A stretch of 64,000 nucleotides of DNA, from contig ML241294.1 in NCBI GenBank assembly GCA_005239175.1, positions 569,275 through 633,274 on the forward strand, in the 5' to 3' direction. The notes beneath the pieces were generated by a model. It was not told the DNA's origin. It ran no database searches and saw nothing but the letters and a program-made list of their open reading frames with translations. The DNA is from a halophilic archaeon SHRA6. Its GTDB lineage: Archaea; Halobacteriota; Halobacteria; Halobacteriales; Haloferacaceae. Shown here piece after piece: positions 1-8,520 of the stretch. The position numbers and the translations under genes were made by a program. Numbering within the stretch: position 1 is the first letter of the stretch; each line of letters starts with the position of its first letter.

Positions 1-56
1 TCGGCCCACAAACCAATTTCGCTTTCCGGCGTCGCCGTCGGAGTCGTGTCAGCCCG

Positions 57-395
57 TCACCAATCGACACTCAACGTCCCGTCGCCGTGGGGATCTGGCG
101 CGATCTCCTGGTCTGTCCGGCGATCGACGATGTGGATGATTCCGTCCCCCTTTTTCGCCGGACACAGCGTCGCGGCCTTGATGTTTGCGTCGAGTTCGTC
201 TTCGCCGATGAAGAACGATCGCGGCTTTGCCAGCCCCGTTTCGATATCCATCTCCCAGTTGTCGGCCGCCTCTGCACACCGCCCCGCCCCGAAGCACTTG
301 TTGGCCTCGAATATGATCTTGTAGGGCTTGTCCTCGATCGGCGGCGCGTCGGCGGATCCGATGTCGCTCGGGCGTTGCTGGCGATCCTCGCTCAT
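57..395 (-). CDS. Small ferredoxin, [3Fe-4S]/[4Fe-4S] single-cluster type
   Basis: Predicted 112-residue soluble electron carrier. Cysteines lie at C34, C40 and C78, in a C-x5-C...CP arrangement. This is the pattern of single-cluster ferredoxins in which the middle Cys of CxxCxxC is replaced, so a [3Fe-4S] cluster is likely. The open frame continues upstream, but that extension is not acidic or ferredoxin-like. The ATG at 395 gives an acidic N-terminus (MSEDRQQ) and is preferred. It lies 82 bases downstream of the GNAT gene on the same strand and may be co-transcribed with it. The redox partner cannot be told from the sequence. Confidence 0.85.
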   Translation of the reverse strand: MSEDRQQRPSDIGSADAPPIEDKPYKIIFEANKCFGAGRCAEAADNWEMDIETGLAKPRSFFIGEDELDANIKAATLCPAKKGDGIIHIVDRRTDQEIAPDPHGDGTLSVDW

Positions 396-477
396 ACCCA
401 GGCGTACGTTTCTGTGGCTTTTTCGTCTGTCGGTTGCCCCCGATCGCGATTGCGATCGGCTGTCCGGGGAGGGAGCG

Positions 478-972
478 CTATCGAGACGACAAACCGTCGA
501 GACGCTTTCGCATCCGCACGTGATCGATCCCGTCCTCCACAAACACGTCGCTTTCAGTTTCGTACCCGAGTTTGGCGTAAAATGCCTCGGCATGAACCTG
601 TGAGTGCAACAGGAGGAAATCGTAGCCGCGATCGGTCGCCAGCGATTCCGCGCGATCCATCAGCGCCGCTCCCCAGCCGCGCCCTCGTGCAGCTTGTCGG
701 ACTGCCACCCGCTCGATTTTGCCCCCGCGGCCCGCCTCACCGTTGATTTCGCGCAACCGCATCGTCCCGACTGGCTGGCCCTCATCAACCGCGAGCAGGT
801 GTGTCGTTCCCGCGCGTTCGTCGTATCGATCGTACTCGTCCGCTGGCGAGACACCTTGTTCGTCGACGAACACCTCCTGACGGATCCTAAACGCCGCCTG
901 CTTGTCTACAACCGTCTCGACAATGAACACGCCGTGGCGATCGCCGGTCGACTCGTCCGTAGCCATACTCAC
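478..972 (-). CDS. GNAT family N-acetyltransferase (ElaA-like)
   Basis: A 164-residue acetyl-CoA-dependent N-acetyltransferase. The acetyl-CoA binding motif A is visible at about residues 95-104 (ARGRGWGAAL), followed by the typical late FYAKLGY at 131-137. The N-terminal block with RQEVFVDEQGV resembles the ElaA subgroup. Its ATG overlaps the TGA of the upstream siroheme decarboxylase gene (ATGA), so the two are probably translated from one message. A second ATG two codons later is an equally possible start. The substrate is unknown. Confidence 0.88.
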   Translation of the reverse strand: MSMATDESTGDRHGVFIVETVVDKQAAFRIRQEVFVDEQGVSPADEYDRYDERAGTTHLLAVDEGQPVGTMRLREINGEAGRGGKIERVAVRQAARGRGWGAALMDRAESLATDRGYDFLLLHSQVHAEAFYAKLGYETESDVFVEDGIDHVRMRKRLDGLSSR

Positions 973-2024
973 TGCTCGTCGGCGGCCGCCTGAGCAACCA
1001 GCGAATCGTAGCGCGCGCCCGTCTGTTTCAGCGTTTCTGTCGAGTAGAGCCGCTCGTGATCGAACGGGAGGTACTCGGCGGCCAGTTCGTCGATCTTCTC
1101 ATCGACTGCGTCGGCTTCCCGGCCGTGGATCATGGTGAACAGATTGTACGGCCAATCCTGTTCGGGCCGCCGAGGGCGGTGATAACACAGTGTCACGTAC
1201 GGCAGACTTCCGACAGCCTCGCCGTAGTTGTCTAACTCGTCGTCGGGCACGTCCCAGACAACCATGCAGTTGTTCTGAAACCCGGTCACGATGTGGTTGA
1301 CGATACAGCCGATCCGCTTGATGCACCCGTCGGCCAGGAGGCGTTCGATCGCCGCAAGGACGGCTTCGACCGGCACGTCGATCGCGTCGGCGATGTCGTC
1401 GTAGGGCGTCAACGACAGCGGAAAGCCGTCCTGAATCGCCAGGAGGACATCTGCCTCCGTTTGGGTCAGATCGCCAGTCGCGTCTTCGGAGATCCGCGTG
1501 GCGTCGACGGTCGTTGATTCGACGCTCTCGCGGGCGAACCGATCGTCGTTGACGACGGGAAACTCGAGATCGATGTAGTAGTCGGTCAACATTGGCAGCG
1601 CCAACACCGAACAGCCGGTCCGCGATTCGATCTCCGCAAGGATCTCATCGCGCGTCTCCCGCGAGCCAGCGGTGACGACGAACCACATGTTCCACTCGTG
1701 ATCGCGCCGGTAGTTGTGGTTGACCTGCCGGTAGCCGTTTATCACCTCGGCAATCTCCGCAAATCGATCATCGGGCGCTTGTACTGCCGCAAGCGTTGAA
1801 CTGCCGATCACTGGCGGGTTCAACACCGCCCCAAAGCGCCGGAAGACGCCGGCCTCACGTAACTGTTCGACGCGCGCAAGCGCTTCATCCTCGCTGACGC
1901 CCAGCTCCGCGCCAACCCGCGCGAACGGATGGCGCTCGATCGGAAAGCCGCTCTGATAGCTGTCGATCAGCTTTGCATCGACGTCGTCGATCGACTCGCG
2001 CCAGTCCCCCGAAAGCGAACTCAT
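969..2024 (-). CDS. ahbAB-like: Fused siroheme decarboxylase (AhbA-AhbB type, Lrp/AsnC fold)
   Basis: A 351-residue protein built of two tandem halves, each an Lrp/AsnC-like winged helix followed by an alpha/beta domain. The first half runs to about residue 165 (FRRFGAVLNPPVIG, then YRRDHEWNMWFV) and the second from about 190 (IKRIGCIVNHIVTG, then YHRPRRPEQDWPYNLF). AhbA and AhbB normally form a heterodimer that converts siroheme to didecarboxysiroheme in the alternative heme or heme d1 pathway; here both are on one chain. The ATG at 2024 is chosen because the upstream extension lacks acidic coding character. The gene is oriented away from the TrpD-like gene and overlaps the GNAT gene downstream. 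Confidence 0.9.
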   Translation of the reverse strand: MSSLSGDWRESIDDVDAKLIDSYQSGFPIERHPFARVGAELGVSEDEALARVEQLREAGVFRRFGAVLNPPVIGSSTLAAVQAPDDRFAEIAEVINGYRQVNHNYRRDHEWNMWFVVTAGSRETRDEILAEIESRTGCSVLALPMLTDYYIDLEFPVVNDDRFARESVESTTVDATRISEDATGDLTQTEADVLLAIQDGFPLSLTPYDDIADAIDVPVEAVLAAIERLLADGCIKRIGCIVNHIVTGFQNNCMVVWDVPDDELDNYGEAVGSLPYVTLCYHRPRRPEQDWPYNLFTMIHGREADAVDEKIDELAAEYLPFDHERLYSTETLKQTGARYDSLVAQAAADEQ

Positions 2025-2169
2025 TGTCACTGTTACGGTCGCCGGATATCTACCGGTTTCGCTTCTGCAGATGGTCGGTCTGTGCTGTACGTGCCCCACC
2101 TCGTTATCGGAGTCTCACAGCGTGCGAACAAGCGGGAGGCTTTTGCGGGGCTATCCCCTACCGCGTCGT

Positions 2170-3237
2170 ATGGCGCAGGCGACCCAAAAGTTCGGGGAGT
2201 GGCCGCTGAAACGACTGATGACTGAGGTCTGTGGTTCGGGGATCAAATCCGCTGAGGACCTCACCCGCGAGCAGGCCCAGGAGGCGATCCGGCGCATCTT
2301 CGCCGGTGAGCCTGACCAGACAACGCTGGGCGCGTTCTGGTTAGCGAACCGCTGGAAGCACAACAATGCCGAAGAGCTGGCGGCCTACACTGACGTGATG
2401 TGCGAACACGTCGAGTACGCCGAACCAAACGTCGATCCGGTCGACTGTGGCGCGAACTACGACGGAAAGCTCCGATCGGCGGTTCTGGGCGTCGCCGCGG
2501 GCCTCGTCGCCGCTGGTGCCGGAACGCCAGTCGTGGCGCACTCGGGCGATCGTGTGCCGACCCAGAAGGGTGCGGCGTACAAACACGTCCTCGACGAACT
2601 CGGCGTACGCACGGAGATCGAACCCGCAGAGTCCGCAGACATGGTCGACGAGACAGGCTTTGGCTTCTACTATCAGCCGGCGTTCAACCCCATGGTCGAC
2701 AGCATTAACGAGCGCCGCGATCAGGTGGGCGTGCGAACCTTCTTCAACACGATCGAGACAATCGCCAATCCGGCGAACGCCTCCGTGCACCTCGGCTCGT
2801 TTTATCACCTCGCGTTCGCGAAAAAGATGATCGGGACGTTCGAACAGAGCGAGCACCACGACCTCGACCGGATCATCATGTTCCAGGGGATGGAAGGCTA
2901 CGACGACATCCGTCCCGGCTACACCAAGGTCGCAGAGTGGACCGATGGCGAGTTCACCGACTACGAGATCGAGACCGCCAACTACGGCATGGATTTCGAG
3001 ACCGAAGATCTCGGTGTAGACCGCGACGACGTTGAGGGCGAGTCCGCAGCGATCACCCGCGAGGTGCTCGCCGGCGAGCGAACCGATCGCTTCGCCGATG
3101 CGATCGCGCTCAACGCTGCGTTCCGGATCTACGCCGGCGGTGACGCTGACGAACTTGATGAGGGCCTCGAGATGGCTCGGGCGGCGATCGACGACGGGAG
3201 CGCGGCGGCAGTGCTGGACGATCTACAGGCGTTTTGA
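2170..3237 (+). CDS. Anthranilate phosphoribosyltransferase-like protein (TrpD paralogue)
   Basis: A 355-residue protein with the glycosyltransferase family 3 layout: a small helical domain (IKSAEDLTREQAQEAIRRI) and a large alpha/beta domain. The HSGDRVPTQKGAAY segment corresponds to the KHGNR...SSKSGSAD region of TrpD. The usual PRPP loop GTGGDG is absent; C93-G-A-N-Y-D-G occupies that place. It is therefore unlikely to be the tryptophan-pathway TrpD, and no other trp genes are nearby. It may act on a different substrate, like the TrpD2/YbiB-type paralogues, which bind nucleic acid. The start is the ATG at 2170; the frame upstream is open but lacks coding character. Confidence 0.8.
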   Translation: MAQATQKFGEWPLKRLMTEVCGSGIKSAEDLTREQAQEAIRRIFAGEPDQTTLGAFWLANRWKHNNAEELAAYTDVMCEHVEYAEPNVDPVDCGANYDGKLRSAVLGVAAGLVAAGAGTPVVAHSGDRVPTQKGAAYKHVLDELGVRTEIEPAESADMVDETGFGFYYQPAFNPMVDSINERRDQVGVRTFFNTIETIANPANASVHLGSFYHLAFAKKMIGTFEQSEHHDLDRIIMFQGMEGYDDIRPGYTKVAEWTDGEFTDYEIETANYGMDFETEDLGVDRDDVEGESAAITREVLAGERTDRFADAIALNAAFRIYAGGDADELDEGLEMARAAIDDGSAAAVLDDLQAF

Positions 3238-3306
3238 GTGGGTTATAATCTCTAGTGTAGTTCGCCCGTGGAACATCACAGAGACACACGGCAGAAGTCC
3301 TCAATT

Positions 3307-3612
3307 TTATTCATCAGTGGCTGACAGCACTTCAAAGTCCGAATCGAGATGATCGGCTGCAACCCAGGCGATATCGCGTTCTGCGGCGAGTTGGGCAAAA
3401 TCCCAGACGGACATCTCCGCCCGATCGGCCGCGGCGCTGAACGTAATTCTCCCAGCTTCAAGCCTGTCAAGCGCGCGATCGCGACGCCACGTTTCGAGTC
3501 CCTCAGAGAGCAGTTTCCGGACAGCTGTGCTCCGATCGAGATTCTTGTGCTCAAGATACGCATTAAGTTCTGCTTCGAGTTCGTCGGGAACCTGTACGGA
3601 GATCGTTCCCAT
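3307..3612 (-). CDS. UPF0175 family antitoxin-like protein, orphan
   Basis: A 101-residue protein typical of UPF0175. It has an N-terminal ribbon-helix-helix-like DNA-binding part (MGTISVQVPDELEAEL, then LDRSTAVRKLLSEGL) and a C-terminal helical part (SAAADRAEMSVWDFAQLA). In archaea these proteins usually precede a DUF3368 PIN-domain toxin with overlapping ends. No toxin gene follows here: the next frame downstream is the convergent TrpD-like gene. A decayed copy with a decayed toxin lies at 27057-27881. The preferred ATG is at 3612, three codons inside the longest frame. Confidence 0.85.
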   Translation of the reverse strand: MGTISVQVPDELEAELNAYLEHKNLDRSTAVRKLLSEGLETWRRDRALDRLEAGRITFSAAADRAEMSVWDFAQLAAERDIAWVAADHLDSDFEVLSATDE

Positions 3613-3688
3613 ACAACTCACAAAGCACGCAATGTATGCAAACGCTTCGGTGCGCCAACACGGCTCCGATACAGTTTATTAGAGCAAG

Positions 3689-4660
3689 TTACTGGTCGAT
3701 CCGCTCGGCGACTCCGACAAGCGTTTCACCCGCGGTGACCGTCGCCTCGGTTTCGATCGAATAGAGAATCCCGTCTCGATCGGCTTCGACCGTCTGTAAC
3801 GTCTCGTACGTCGTCGGATCGTACACCGTTCCAAATGTGTCGCCCTCGGAGACTCGATCGCCAAGCGATGCTGATTGGTTGCGGACGTACAGCCCCGAGG
3901 CTGCAGCCCGGACGCGTCCGAGGTGGTTTCGCGCGCGAATCCCGTCCCACGCGGGCACCGATCCAGGGAGCAGGTCGGACGATCGCAGGACGTTCACCAT
4001 CCCATCGAGGCCGGTTTCGATCGCCGGCTCAACGAGTTGTTTGTTGTGTGCGAGTTCGGGGGTGATCGAGGGAATCCCCTCACGCGTCGCGGCGACACGA
4101 AGTTTGCCGCCGAAGCCGCGTTCGCTCCACTCCGTCGACGCCTCGTCTCCGGCTGATTCTGCGAGCAACAACTCGGTGCCGAACGCCTCCGCCAGCGCCC
4201 GTGACTCAGTGTTTCCCCGCATGTACACCGTGTGCGTCTGCATATCTGGGCCGCCGGTGTGGAGATCGACGATCGCGTCGGCCTCGCTCGCGTACTCCCA
4301 GAGCGTCGCGGCCATCCGCTCGTGGATCGTCCCCGCGGAATCGCCCGGCCAACAGCGGTTCATATTCGAGTTGACGGAGTCGACGATCTCGGGGGTCGTA
4401 TACGAGACCGTGTCGAACGTCAACGGGTCTGCAACGGGGACCGCAATGAGGGTGCCGCGCAGATCGGGGGTGTCATCGTCGATCAAGCGGTTGTGTAGCC
4501 GGCGAAGCACTTCAGTTCCGTTGATCTCGCGGCCGTGTTGGGCGGCCTGCACGTAGATCGTCGGTCCGTCGTTGTCGCGATCGCCGTAGGTGTGAACCGT
4601 GGTGTCGATCGAGATTCCAGACGGAAACTGTGCGAGCGTCACCCGTTCGGCAGTGTGCAT
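3689..4660 (-). CDS. Succinylglutamate desuccinylase/aspartoacylase family protein
   Basis: A 323-residue zinc amidohydrolase of the M14-related AstE/AspA family. Probable zinc ligands are H42 and E45 in QHGREINGTE and H134 in DLHTGG. E202 in TPELAHN is a candidate catalytic glutamate. The C-terminal 70 residues form a small beta domain (YVRNQSASLGDRVSEG) of the kind seen in archaeal members. The family hydrolyses N-acyl amino acids or related amides; the substrate here is unknown. It stands 51 bases downstream of the deaminase gene on the same strand, so the two may be co-transcribed. Confidence 0.85.
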   Translation of the reverse strand: MHTAERVTLAQFPSGISIDTTVHTYGDRDNDGPTIYVQAAQHGREINGTEVLRRLHNRLIDDDTPDLRGTLIAVPVADPLTFDTVSYTTPEIVDSVNSNMNRCWPGDSAGTIHERMAATLWEYASEADAIVDLHTGGPDMQTHTVYMRGNTESRALAEAFGTELLLAESAGDEASTEWSERGFGGKLRVAATREGIPSITPELAHNKQLVEPAIETGLDGMVNVLRSSDLLPGSVPAWDGIRARNHLGRVRAAASGLYVRNQSASLGDRVSEGDTFGTVYDPTTYETLQTVEADRDGILYSIETEATVTAGETLVGVAERIDQ

Positions 4661-4711
4661 ATGGCATCTTCGAGCGGCGATTGTTAGGGGTTTCGTCCGA
4701 CCACGTCGCCG

Positions 4712-6025
4712 TCATCGAGCTGATTCAGCAAAGTCAAACCCGTCGGCGATCGCCTGGGCGTCCTCGCGGATCCGATCAGCGTCCACGCGGGTGTGTTCGC
4801 CGTCACGATAACACACCTCGCCGTCGATCATGGTGAACGCCACGTCGTCGCCATGCGCGGAGAACACGAGATGCGATCGCACGTCGTGCAGCGGCGTCGC
4901 CCGAGTGTGATCGGTTCGCAGCCCGATCACGTCCGCTTTCCATCCTGGTTTGAGCTCGCCGACGCGATCGAACCCGGCCGCGCGAGCGCCGTTGACCGTC
5001 GCCATCCGGACGAGTATCTCAGCTGGGACCGTCGTCGGATCGAGCGTATCGACCTTCTGTAACAGACTGGCCTGGCGCATCTCGGTGAACGGATCGAGCG
5101 TGTTGTTACACGGCGGGCCATCGTTGCCCAGTGCGACGGTGATCCCTCGATCGAGGTAGTCGACGATCGGTGCGATCCCACTGGCCAGCTTCATGTTCGA
5201 GGACGGACAGTACGTGACGTTCGTTTCGGTTTCGGCGAGGAGTTCGCGTTCGCGATCGTTCGTATGGACGCAGTGTGCGAGGGTGACGTCCGGTCCAGTC
5301 AATCCGACCTCGTGGAGCCATTCGATGTTTCGCATGCCGGTGGCGGCTTCGACAGTTTCGATCTCCTCGCGGTTCTCGCTCGCGTGCGTGTGGATTGTGA
5401 CGCCGTCGTAGCGCTCGGCAAGCTCCCGGGAGCCGCGGAGACACGCTTCGGTGCAGGTCACAGCGAACCGCGGCGTCACCGCGTAGCGAATCCGATCAGG
5501 GCCACCCTGGTGGTACCGCTGGATCAGCGTCTCAGACGCAGACAGTGCCTCTGCCGTCGATTCGAGCAGGCCGTCCGGTGAATCAGTATCCATGAGCACC
5601 TTCCCCAGTCGGCCGCGGATTCCGGCGTCGATCGCCGCCTCAAACGCTTCCTCAGCGTGGTTGACAGAGAGGTGGTCGATGACGGTCGTCGTGCCGGATT
5701 CGACGAGTTCGAGATAGCCCAACTCGGCGGCAACTCGCATCTCCTCCGCAGACAGTGACGCCTCCATCGGAAGGACATAGTCGAACAGCCACTCCAACAG
5801 CGCCGCGTCGTCGGCGATGCCCCGGCCGAGCGACTGCACGGAGTGAATGTGTGCGCCAACAAGGCCGGGGGCGACAATGTCGTAGTGGACGCGCTCGTGA
5901 TCCGGATACCGCTCGCGGAGATCGCTCCGATCGCCGACCGCGTCGATCGTGTTGTCGCTCGTCACGACGGCTCCGTCGTCGATCACCGTCTCAGCGTCCG
6001 CGAGGACTGTTCCCGAGATGAGCAT
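4712..6025 (-). CDS. Amidohydrolase, 5'-deoxyadenosine / S-adenosylhomocysteine deaminase family
   Basis: A 437-residue amidohydrolase with the subtype III metal site: H59 and H61 (GAHIHS), H214 (THASENREE), H251/H254 (AHCVH) and D302 (LGNDGPPCNN). This arrangement fits the ATZ/TRZ/MtaD group, which in archaea deaminates S-adenosylhomocysteine, methylthioadenosine or 5'-deoxyadenosine (DadD) to the inosine form. The substrate cannot be fixed from sequence alone. Length is normal for the family. The start is the ATG at 6025. The role inferred is purine salvage from SAM by-products. Confidence 0.87.
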   Translation of the reverse strand: MLISGTVLADAETVIDDGAVVTSDNTIDAVGDRSDLRERYPDHERVHYDIVAPGLVGAHIHSVQSLGRGIADDAALLEWLFDYVLPMEASLSAEEMRVAAELGYLELVESGTTTVIDHLSVNHAEEAFEAAIDAGIRGRLGKVLMDTDSPDGLLESTAEALSASETLIQRYHQGGPDRIRYAVTPRFAVTCTEACLRGSRELAERYDGVTIHTHASENREEIETVEAATGMRNIEWLHEVGLTGPDVTLAHCVHTNDRERELLAETETNVTYCPSSNMKLASGIAPIVDYLDRGITVALGNDGPPCNNTLDPFTEMRQASLLQKVDTLDPTTVPAEILVRMATVNGARAAGFDRVGELKPGWKADVIGLRTDHTRATPLHDVRSHLVFSAHGDDVAFTMIDGEVCYRDGEHTRVDADRIREDAQAIADGFDFAESAR

Positions 6026-6105
6026 CCATCACCCTTCGAAGGGATGGGAAAGTAAGAGCCTGTGGGTTCCTCTCGCACACGATGACAGTCGACAATTGCG
6101 GCAGG

Positions 6106-6300
6106 TTACAGCCCGAGCGCTGCAAGGAGGTCGTAGCCGACATCGGCTGCGGCGACCAGCTTGTAGCCGACATAGATGCCGACAATACCCATGAGTCCCG
6201 GCAGCTCCGGCGGGGCAGGAATTGGGACGTTGAAAAACGCAAAGAGGCCGCCTGCCAGCGCGCCAGTACAAACCGCGACGATCGTGAGTACGAGATCCAT
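6106..6300 (-). CDS. XapX-domain small membrane protein
   Basis: A 64-residue protein with two predicted membrane helices, about residues 3-22 and 35-55. Between them is the proline-rich FNVPIPAPPELPGLMGIVG typical of the XapX domain. Function is unknown for the family. It lies alone between the deaminase gene on the same strand and the divergent cyclophilin gene. Confidence 0.85.
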   Translation of the reverse strand: MDLVLTIVAVCTGALAGGLFAFFNVPIPAPPELPGLMGIVGIYVGYKLVAAADVGYDLLAALGL

Positions 6301-6442
6301 GTTGGGCGTCGGAGAGCCATTGACAAACAGCTAGCGGTTTCGATCGATCGTCACTGCGATCAGATCCGCTGTTGTCACCGCGTGCCAGCCCGCTGCTGGG
6401 CGATCCCAGCAGGGTTTTCAGGATTGACCCCGAGTACTTCGT

Positions 6443-6961
6443 ATGAGCAACCCAACCGCAACGATTCACACGAATCACGGCGATATCACTGTCGAACTCT
6501 TCGAAGAGCGCGCACCCCGAACCGTTGACAACTTCATTGGCCTCGCGACCGGCGCAAAAGAGTGGGAGGACCCAGAAACTGGCGAGACAGTTAGCGGCGA
6601 ACCGCTGTACGAGGACGTTATTTTCCACCGAATCATCGAGGGGTTCATGATTCAGGGCGGCGACCCGACCGGCACGGGCCGGGGTGGGCCTGGCTACCAG
6701 TTCGACGACGAGTTCCACGACGAGTTGACTCACGACTCCGCAGGCACCCTATCGATGGCGAACGCGGGTCCGAACACGAATGGCTCGCAGTTTTTCATCA
6801 CCCTTGATGCGACTCCGCACCTCGACGGCCGTCATTCGGTGTTTGGCGAGGTCATCGACGGCATGGACGTCGTCGAGGAGATCGGCTCGGTTCGGACCGA
6901 CGGAAACGACAAGCCCCGAGAGGACGTCGTCATCGAATCGATCGACGTCACCTGGGAGTAA
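6443..6961 (+). CDS. ppiB-like: Cyclophilin-type peptidyl-prolyl cis-trans isomerase
   Basis: A 172-residue single-domain cyclophilin without a signal peptide, so cytoplasmic. The core motifs are intact: [20 protein letters not shown] contains the catalytic Arg and the GGD loop. FDDEF and [17 protein letters not shown] follow. It catalyses proline isomerisation during protein folding. A GC-poor stretch lies between its end and the next gene. Confidence 0.97.
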   Translation: MSNPTATIHTNHGDITVELFEERAPRTVDNFIGLATGAKEWEDPETGETVSGEPLYEDVIFHRIIEGFMIQGGDPTGTGRGGPGYQFDDEFHDELTHDSAGTLSMANAGPNTNGSQFFITLDATPHLDGRHSVFGEVIDGMDVVEEIGSVRTDGNDKPREDVVIESIDVTWE

Positions 6962-7080
6962 CTCAATTCGGCGAAAGCGGCGGTCTCGGAATCGACAGAC
7001 GAGAGTGGACTGATAGCGGTCATATATAAGCGTTTTCGGCAACGCTTATCTGTGGGTATGGTATACACACCCATGCACCG

Positions 7081-7425
7081 ATGTTTGAACGCTTCTCAAG
7101 CGGCTACTACCTCGGGGAACTGTACGTCGAACCGCACGACGGCGATCGTGCGGTCATCCAGCGCGCGGATCACGAACACATGAACGAGCAGCTCTATGCA
7201 TCAGGATCAGGCATTGAGCGACTCGACGCCCCACTCGTGATGAAACTCGACGGCACACACTTCCCCGTTCACGGCGACGACGACGTTCCGACCGGGACGC
7301 TCGCGGTTCCAGAAACGTTCGGCGACGACAGCCTGCCGAACCGCCGAGAAGTGTTGCTGGCGGAGGGCACCCGGGCGATGGAGCTGTTGCGGTATTCCGG
7401 ATGGCGCTCGGTCAGCGGGACGTGA
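7081..7425 (+). CDS. DUF5802-like haloarchaeal protein
   Basis: A 114-residue conserved haloarchaeal protein of unknown function (MFERFSSGYYLGELYVEP...). It has no signal peptide or membrane helix and contains a proline/acidic middle (HGDDDVPTGTLAVPE). The upstream stretch at about 7021-7060 has a TATA-like tatataag and a short inverted repeat (aagcgtttt / aacgctt). I recognise the family by its overall sequence; the exact DUF number is from memory. Confidence 0.75.
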   Translation: MFERFSSGYYLGELYVEPHDGDRAVIQRADHEHMNEQLYASGSGIERLDAPLVMKLDGTHFPVHGDDDVPTGTLAVPETFGDDSLPNRREVLLAEGTRAMELLRYSGWRSVSGT

Positions 7426-7574
7426 CTCCCCGATCGTCCAGTCTTCTTGAACGCCGATCGACCTATCTCGTTGAATCCCAATTGTCCTGTCCGCTTTAAC
7501 GCCGATCGCTAGTCCGCTGTTTCGGTGACAGTCTCAACCGAACGCTTCAAGTCGATTCGCCGATCCGTTGAACC

Positions 7575-8477
7575 ATGCTCGACGAGTTGCTCGGCCGGGC
7601 CGAACTGAAAGCCGAAATCGAGACGCTCTCAGAGGAGAACCGACACCTCGAGCGGCGTCTCGAGGCCGAACAGGAGCGTCGGGCCGACGCGGTGAGCGAT
7701 AAACAGGACGCCGAGGAGACGATCAACCGCCTCGAGGATCGGCTCACCGCCCTCGAAGACAAGCTCGATCGACTCGAATCCGACGAGTCCGAGACAGCCT
7801 ACGAGTTCACCACTCGAACGTCCGTACACGGCGAACAGCTCGTCGAGTTCCTCTCGCGGCTTCGATCACTGCAAACGGGCCCGGAAGGAGCGTTGACCGT
7901 GACGATCGACGAGGGCCGATCGCTTCCAGAATCGGCGACGGCCGCTTTCGAGCCGAGAACCCCACTGCTGCGGCGAGCGGCACCCGGAGTTGCGTACGCC
8001 GACGACATGGGGCTCGTGACAGTGGTTGTTCGGCCGCCGATACAGCCCGAGTCGGTCGACCAGTGGGCCGACAGTTTTCTTGCTCCAGCGGAGTGGTTCC
8101 GGCCAACCGGGCGGTTTGCGTTCGGTGTCGTCAGATCCGACGTGTTTGCACTCGGGGTCTATGAGGGATCCGAGCAGCAGTCAGTGACCGGCTTCGAAAG
8201 CGACGTGAAGTCAGATCACTCGAAGGGCGGCTTCTCACAGGGTCGCTTCGAGCGGATTCGCGACGAGCAGATCGCCGATCACCTCGATGCGGTTCGGGAG
8301 GAACTCGCCGACGTCGAGCGCGTCGATCGGACGATTCTCGTCGGCGAGCAAACCGTGTTGGACACCCTCGAAGACGCGGTCGACCACACTGAGGCGGTCA
8401 ACGCCCGCGGATCCCCTCGTGACGCACTCGAGTCGGCGTTCAGGGACTTTTGGACGACACGACTCTACGTGATTTGA
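7575..8477 (+). CDS. Vms1/Ankzf1-like (VLRF1) release factor, predicted peptidyl-tRNA hydrolase
   Basis: A 300-residue protein. Residues about 10-70 form a charged coiled coil. The rest is an eRF1-like (VLRF1) domain with the signature GGFSQGRFERIRDEQ at 218-232, corresponding to the catalytic GGxS...RF loop of Vms1/Ankzf1. Those proteins release nascent chains from tRNA on stalled 60S or 50S subunits in ribosome-associated quality control. In the eukaryotic loop a Gln follows the GG; here it is F, with a Gln two positions later. A stalled-ribosome rescue role is inferred. No RqcH-like gene is present in the window. Confidence 0.8.
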   Translation: MLDELLGRAELKAEIETLSEENRHLERRLEAEQERRADAVSDKQDAEETINRLEDRLTALEDKLDRLESDESETAYEFTTRTSVHGEQLVEFLSRLRSLQTGPEGALTVTIDEGRSLPESATAAFEPRTPLLRRAAPGVAYADDMGLVTVVVRPPIQPESVDQWADSFLAPAEWFRPTGRFAFGVVRSDVFALGVYEGSEQQSVTGFESDVKSDHSKGGFSQGRFERIRDEQIADHLDAVREELADVERVDRTILVGEQTVLDTLEDAVDHTEAVNARGSPRDALESAFRDFWTTRLYVI

Positions 8478-8520
8478 TCGGGTGTGATGAGTTCGATCGA
8501 GGCGTTTGGATCACTGCGCT

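Noticed and set aside
57-593. 178-residue version of the ferredoxin
   Set aside because: The first 66 residues are basic and Ser/Arg-rich, typical of out-of-gene translation; the ATG at 395 fits the family.
2170-3237. Genuine tryptophan-pathway trpD
   Set aside because: The PRPP-binding GTGGDG loop is missing and there are no trp neighbours.
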